NCBI GenBank assembly: GCA_035399665.1
Contig: DAOPJM010000045.1
Coordinates: 1-11,048, forward strand
DNA: 11,048 bases
Reading direction: 5' to 3'
Origin: DAOPJM01 sp035399665
Lineage (GTDB): Bacteria; Bacillota; Clostridia; Christensenellales; CAG-138
Made by a program: the position numbers and the translations under genes. Every line of letters begins with the position of its first letter. Position 1 is the first letter of the stretch. The notes beneath the pieces are model-generated. The model saw nothing but the letters and a program-made list of their open reading frames with translations. It ran no database searches and was not told the origin of the DNA. Shown one piece after another: positions 8,190 to 11,048 of the stretch.

Positions 8190-8710
8190 TGAAGGAAACC
8201 GCAAAACTATATACCCATCCCGCAGCATACGCACGGGAGCATAGCGAGCTTGAGGAATACCGCGCCTCTTTCAAAGCCAATGTCGCTTGTAAGGAAGCAA
8301 TCGAAGCGGCAATTCACGCCCATTACAGCGATAATAGACTGAACACCGATGCCGTATTCAAACAGGTCGTCGATGCTTTCGGAGCAGACCGCGTGGAATA
8401 TGTATTGGCGGCGACGGTGCGTGAAAAGAATTGGGACGGGCGCATTTCACGCGAGAACAAAGCGTGGGCGCAGACAGTTCCGGTAATGCAGAATCCCGAT
8501 GCCTGGGGAACCGACCGAAACTGCTACTTCGTTGTAGACCAAGCGCATACCGGTCTGGTAGACTTGCTTGTAACCCATGTCAGAAAAAATCCTGCGAAGG
8601 ACATTTCCGAGCCTACAAAGAAAGCCTCTGTTCTTGAAAAGCTCCAAAAGCCCACCGAGAAAATGAAGCCTCCTGCTAATGATAAAAAGGTTAAAGGGCA
8701 GGAACTTTGA
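8189..8710 (+). CDS. DUF3849 domain protein
   Basis: 173 residues from the preferred ATG at 8189 (the ATG three bases earlier would add one Met). The body matches the DUF3849 family as I remember it: an N-terminal LYTHPAAYAREHSELEEYRAS block, then NVACKEAIEAAI, the FGADRVEYVLAATVREKNWDGR block, SRENKAWAQTVPVM, and a final DLLVTHVRKNPA helix. No catalytic motif, signal peptide or membrane segment is seen, so it is probably cytosolic. The function of DUF3849 is unknown; it is common in this class of ICE, alone or fused to polyvalent proteins. After the domain comes a Lys/Pro-rich tail with SVLEKL (8627-8644), the same hexapeptide as in the tail of the giant protein upstream. It is coupled on both sides by TGATG overlaps, so it is probably made together with the giant protein and MobC. 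Confidence 0.8.
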   Translation: MKETAKLYTHPAAYAREHSELEEYRASFKANVACKEAIEAAIHAHYSDNRLNTDAVFKQVVDAFGADRVEYVLAATVREKNWDGRISRENKAWAQTVPVMQNPDAWGTDRNCYFVVDQAHTGLVDLLVTHVRKNPAKDISEPTKKASVLEKLQKPTEKMKPPANDKKVKGQEL

Positions 8711-9048
8711 TGGAGGGGCGCAAGAGAACTGAGCAGATTCTATTTTGGGTAAACGAAGAGGAACGCGCTCAGATAGAAGAACGAATGGCGCAGCTCGGCA
8801 CGAGTAACATGAGCGCCTTTCTGCGGAAAATGGCAATCGAAGGGCTGATAGTAAAGCTGGAGCTGCCTGAGCTGCGGGAGATGGTATCTCTGCTTCGGTA
8901 TTCCAGTAATAACATCAATCAGATTGCAAAACGACTGAATGAATCAGGTCGTGTCTACGACGCGGATATGGAGGACATTCTCCAAAAACAGAGTGAGATA
9001 TGGAACATGGCAAGCGAGATATTGACCAAGCTTGCCGCCTTACAGTAA
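8710..9048 (+). CDS. mobC: MobC-family relaxosome accessory protein
   Basis: 112 residues from the ATG at 8710; its A is the last base of the previous stop, and AGGA (8700-8703) lies 6 bases upstream. An alternative TTG at 8707 is less likely. The N-terminus is a ribbon-helix-helix-like DNA-binding unit: a short strand (EQILFWVN), a helix (EEERAQIEERMAQLG) and then SNMSAFLRKMAIEG. It is followed by the characteristic MobC block LRYSSNNINQIAKRLNESG and a C-terminal helix. In mobilisable plasmids and Tn1549-type elements, MobC proteins bind oriT and help the relaxase open and nick DNA. The candidate oriT-like hairpin lies just after its stop, and the relaxase is two genes downstream, which agrees with that role. 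Confidence 0.9.
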   Translation: MEGRKRTEQILFWVNEEERAQIEERMAQLGTSNMSAFLRKMAIEGLIVKLELPELREMVSLLRYSSNNINQIAKRLNESGRVYDADMEDILQKQSEIWNMASEILTKLAALQ

Positions 9049-9056
9049 ATGACTTT

Positions 9057-9117
9057 ACGCGCCAAGGGTGGAGCACAGCGGACAATTCCGCTTTCCTCTG
9101 CGACATCCTTGCCGCGT
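9057..9117 (+). other. Candidate oriT: nested inverted repeats with a nic-like sequence, between mobC and the CD1845-family gene
   Basis: The arms 9057-9070 (ACGCGCCAAGGGTG) and 9104-9117 (CATCCTTGCCGCGT) are complementary at 12 of 14 positions, one of the two exceptions being a G-T pair. Inside lies a perfect 6-bp hairpin, AGCGGA (9077-9082), CAAT loop, TCCGCT (9087-9092). The 3' arm holds CATCCTTGC, close to the MOB_P nic consensus YATCCTG|Y but with one extra T. A further short repeat, TTACA (9117-9121) and TGTAA (9130-9134), follows. Position next to mobC and near a MOB_P-like relaxase fits oriT. Alternatives are a regulatory RNA structure or operator for the next gene. A -10-like TATACT (9137-9142) is present, without a convincing -35. 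Confidence 0.45.
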
Positions 9118-9167
9118 TACATATTCGCGTGTAAACTATACTCAGAAACTGAACGGAGGTAGCTCTC

Positions 9168-9458
9168 ATGAAACTCATTTTGAAGATTTTATTCGCGCCG
9201 ATTATCGCCGTACTCGCGGTATTTATATGGCTATGTTCTCTGGCAATTCGCATATCCGGCATGGCGCTCAGCATCGTGAGTGGTTTGTTCGCCGTTGCGG
9301 GAATCGTGTATATGATTACGGAATCCGTTGGTAAAGGTTGTATCGGTCTGGTCATCGCGTTTCTGCTTTGTCCCTACGGACTACCCATGCTCGCGGCGTG
9401 GCTCTTAGGCTGTTTACAACAGCTCCGGTTTGCGATTCAGGATAGAATCTACGGTTGA
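9168..9458 (+). CDS. CD1845-family small membrane protein
   Basis: 96 residues with strong hydrophobic segments at about residues 4-27, 32-52 and 57-82, and a polar C-terminal tail (LQQLRFAIQDRIYG). It matches the short proteins called 'CD1845 family' after the Clostridioides difficile locus: MKLILKILFAPIIAVL start, SIVSGLFAVAGI middle, and PYGLPMLAAWLL near the end. The start is set by GGAGG (9155-9159), 8 bases before the ATG. The function is unknown. The recurrent position of such genes next to mobC and the relaxase suggests a role linked to transfer, perhaps at the membrane near the type IV secretion machinery, but this is inference. It is separated from mobC by 119 bases with its own candidate promoter element. 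Confidence 0.8.
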   Translation: MKLILKILFAPIIAVLAVFIWLCSLAIRISGMALSIVSGLFAVAGIVYMITESVGKGCIGLVIAFLLCPYGLPMLAAWLLGCLQQLRFAIQDRIYG

Positions 9459-9488
9459 GTTTTGCATGACAAGTCAATAAATAATCCG

Positions 9489-9527
9489 AGAGACGAGCGA
9501 TGTATGAATTGCTCGTCTCTTCATTTT
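9489..9527 (+). terminator. Terminator-like hairpin directly before the relaxase gene
   Basis: AGAGACGAGC (9489-9498) and GCTCGTCTCT (9511-9520) form a perfect 10-bp stem, extendable inward by one G-T and two A-T pairs to a 6-base loop, followed by the T-rich TTCATTTT (9520-9527). It would end the transcript of the CD1845-family gene. The T tract is interrupted, so termination may be partial. It abuts the relaxase ribosome binding site, so it could equally be an attenuator or an operator for the relaxase. Confidence 0.65.
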
Positions 9528-9533
9528 GGGAGG
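9528..9533 (+). promoter_or_regulatory. Ribosome binding site deciding the relaxase start
   Basis: GGGAGG ends 7 bases before the ATG at 9541. This selects the ATG over the in-frame TTG at 9526, which would lie upstream of the binding site itself. Confidence 0.8.
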
Positions 9534-9540
9534 TGAGCTA

Positions 9541-10947
9541 ATGGCGACAACACGAATTATCCCCATGCACATTAACACCGGAAAGACACTCGCGCAATGT
9601 CTTTCCGACCGCACGGACTACGCAAAAAATCCCGATAAGACAGATGACGGCAAGCTCATTTCCTCATATGAATGTGACGCGCTGACTGCCGATGCAGAGT
9701 TTTTACTTTCAAAACGACAGTACAGGATTCTAACCGGGCGCGTTCAGGAAAGTGATGTGATAGCCTATCAAATCCGTCAGTCCTTCAAGCCCGGAGAAGT
9801 CACACCGGAAGAAGCAAACCAACTCGGATATGAGTTTGCGAAGCGGTTTACGAAAAGCAATCACGCCTTTATTGTCTGTACTCATACCGACAAATCACAC
9901 ATTCATAATCACATCATCTGGAACTCGACAACGCTCGACTGTACGCGGAAGTTCCGAAACTTCTGGGGCAGTACAGAAGCCGTCCGAAAGCTCAGTGATC
10001 TCATCTGTGCAGAACATCGTCTGTCTGTGATTGAGAACCCGCAGCCGCACGGAAAAAGCTATAACAAGTGGCGCGGCGGTGAAGCCAAGCTCTGCAACCG
10101 AGACCTGTTGCGCGCAGCGATTGACGCGGCGCTTTCAAAGAAACCAAAGGATTTTGAAGCGTTCCTGAAGCTGCTGGAGAGCTCGGGCTACAAGGTCAAA
10201 CGCGGTAAAAACATCACGTTCGCCCATGAGGGTCAGAAGCAAAATATCCGACTTCGCTCACTCGGTACAGGGTATTCGGAAGAAGAACTGCGCTCGGTTA
10301 TCGCGGGCTCAAAGACGCACATTCCGAAGAAGAAAAAGAAGTATCTCGCCACGCCGAAACCGCGCCTGATCACTTCGATAGAGGAAAGCCTTAATTCTGG
10401 AAAGGGCGCGGCTTACGACAACAAAATCAAGGTATCCATGCTCAAAGAAATGGCACATACTTTTCTGTATCTTGAGGAACAGGACTTTCCCGATTATGAA
10501 GCCCTCGCTGCGTCGGTTGACGATTCTAAGGCGAAGTTTTACGCGCTCTCGGAAAAAATCAAAGCCGCCGAAAAGCGCATGGCTGAGATTGCAGTTTTGA
10601 AAACGCACATCATCAACTATTCCAAAACCCGTGATGTTTACACCGAGTACCGCAAAGCCGGATACTCAAAAAAGTTCCTCGCGGAGCACGAGAGCGACAT
10701 CATTTTACACAAGGCGGCTAAGAAGGCATTTGACGATCTGGGGATGAAAAAGCTCCCGACAGTTAAGACCTTACAGACCGAATATGCCGCGCTTCTCGCT
10801 GAAAAGAAAGCCGCTTATGCCGGCTACAATGCAGCGCAAACGGAGATGCGTACAATGCTCATCCACAAGGCAAACGCCGAGTATATTTTAAACCTGAACC
10901 GCCAGGACGAAGATCGTACAAGGGAGCGTCAGCATGAAGAAAAATAA
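9541..10947 (+). CDS. MOB_P-type relaxase (Relaxase/mobilisation nuclease domain)
   Basis: 468 residues. The N-terminal relaxase domain carries a candidate catalytic Tyr27 in DRTDYAKNPDKT and the metal-binding histidine set in HTDKSHIHNH: His115, His120, His122 and His124. This layout is typical of relaxases of Tn1549-type elements. The enzyme should nick one strand at oriT, stay bound to the 5' end and lead the strand to the recipient. The domain continues through NPQPHGKSYNKWRGG and a helical part with FEAFLKLLESSGYKVKRGKNITF, in which the relaxed strand may be gripped. The C-terminal 150 residues are Lys/Glu/Ala-rich helices, probably coiled coil (ALSEKIKAAEKRMAEI region), ending in a very charged tail. 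No active-site residue I can check is missing, so it should be active. No room for a promoter is seen between the hairpin and the ribosome binding site, so expression depends on readthrough or on a start upstream of the hairpin. Confidence 0.92.
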   Translation: MATTRIIPMHINTGKTLAQCLSDRTDYAKNPDKTDDGKLISSYECDALTADAEFLLSKRQYRILTGRVQESDVIAYQIRQSFKPGEVTPEEANQLGYEFAKRFTKSNHAFIVCTHTDKSHIHNHIIWNSTTLDCTRKFRNFWGSTEAVRKLSDLICAEHRLSVIENPQPHGKSYNKWRGGEAKLCNRDLLRAAIDAALSKKPKDFEAFLKLLESSGYKVKRGKNITFAHEGQKQNIRLRSLGTGYSEEELRSVIAGSKTHIPKKKKKYLATPKPRLITSIEESLNSGKGAAYDNKIKVSMLKEMAHTFLYLEEQDFPDYEALAASVDDSKAKFYALSEKIKAAEKRMAEIAVLKTHIINYSKTRDVYTEYRKAGYSKKFLAEHESDIILHKAAKKAFDDLGMKKLPTVKTLQTEYAALLAEKKAAYAGYNAAQTEMRTMLIHKANAEYILNLNRQDEDRTRERQHEEK

Positions 10948-11048
10948 GCGCCGGCACGGTGCGCAGCCGCAGGATTTATCCTGCGTTCAAAAGGGTTTGG
11001 GGATGATGCCCCAACAAGCAAACGGGAGGTTTCCGCGACAGCGGAAAT
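10934..11048 (+). CDS. Start of an unrecognised open frame (3' partial)
   Basis: ATG at 10934, 8 bases after GGGAG (10922-10926 region), overlaps the relaxase 3' end by 14 bases and stays open for 38 codons to the window edge. The peptide begins MKKNKRRHGAQPQDLSC and is basic. I do not recognise it. Overlap and a fair ribosome binding site favour a real gene. Against this, the same bases form three perfect inverted repeats, so the region may instead be non-coding and structured, with the frame open by chance. Confidence 0.35.
   Translation, partial: MKKNKRRHGAQPQDLSCVQKGLGMMPQQANGRFPRQRK
10968..11047 (+). repeat. Cluster of three perfect short inverted repeats after the relaxase gene
   Basis: Repeat 1: CGCAGGAT (10968-10975), TT, ATCCTGCG (10978-10985). 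Repeat 2: TTGGGG (10997-11002), ATGATG, CCCCAA (11009-11014). Repeat 3: TTTCCGC (11030-11036), GACA, GCGGAAA (11041-11047). Repeat 1 contains TATCCTGC (10977-10984), an exact match to the MOB_P nic consensus YATCCTG|Y. None has a T tract, so they are not ordinary terminators. They could be a second oriT candidate, an element replication origin or a structured leader RNA. Confidence 0.5.

Noticed and set aside
8707..8709. TTG at 8707 as mobC start
   Set aside because: The ATG at 8710 has suitable spacing from AGGA and gives the same TGATG overlap as the previous junction.
9526..9528. TTG at 9526 as relaxase start
   Set aside because: It lies before the GGGAGG site, which is ideally placed for the ATG at 9541.
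1..11048. CRISPR arrays, tRNA or rRNA genes, insertion-sequence ends
   Set aside because: I found no regularly spaced direct repeats, no cloverleaf-like or rRNA-like stretch, and no transposase or terminal inverted repeats apart from the short dyads listed.

Overview
The window is part of the conjugation and mobilisation region of a Firmicutes integrative and conjugative element of the broad Tn1549/CTn type. A gut Clostridia host (Oscillospirales-like) is most likely. This rests on recognising the proteins: a giant methylase/SNF2-helicase 'polyvalent' protein, TnpV, DUF3849, MobC, a CD1845-family membrane protein and a MobA/MobL-like (MOB_P type) relaxase, all on the + strand. Start sites carry strong GGAGG-type ribosome binding sites. 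A run of 100 N (3184-3283) shows this is a draft or metagenome scaffold.

Layout. (1) Positions 2-8189 are one very large gene, open at the window's 5' edge and broken only by the N gap. Before the gap it encodes an acidic, Arg-rich linker, a QLSLF motif, three diverged copies of a roughly 100-residue module, a MutS domain-I-like segment and several small accessory modules. After the gap it encodes an N6-adenine methyltransferase-like domain and a full DEAH-type SNF2-like helicase. (2) A recognisable tnpV gene (36-389) sits entirely inside the linker in the +1 frame, so this stretch appears to encode two proteins. (3) DUF3849 (8189-8710) and mobC (8710-9048) follow, each joined to the gene before it by a TGATG stop/start overlap. 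(4) The mobC to CD1845 gap (9049-9167) holds an imperfect 14-bp inverted repeat around a perfect hairpin, with a CATCCTTGC sequence resembling MOB_P nic sites. It is my first candidate for oriT. (5) A CD1845-family small membrane protein (9168-9458) is followed by a terminator-like hairpin (9489-9527) that touches the relaxase ribosome binding site. (6) The relaxase (9541-10947) has a candidate catalytic Tyr and a complete histidine triad. (7) The last 100 bases hold three perfect short inverted repeats, one containing TATCCTGC, overlapped by the start of an open frame that leaves the window.

How it fits together. Relaxase and MobC should form the relaxosome at oriT. The giant protein and DUF3849 fit the idea of proteins that protect or process incoming element DNA; both end with an S-V-L-E-K-L peptide, which could be a common targeting signal. 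The main gene families are known. The points I consider under-described are the dual-coding tnpV/linker, the sliding-clamp-like QLSLF motif at its edge, the MutS-like domain without a MutS ATPase, the shared tail peptide and the two nic-like hairpin regions.
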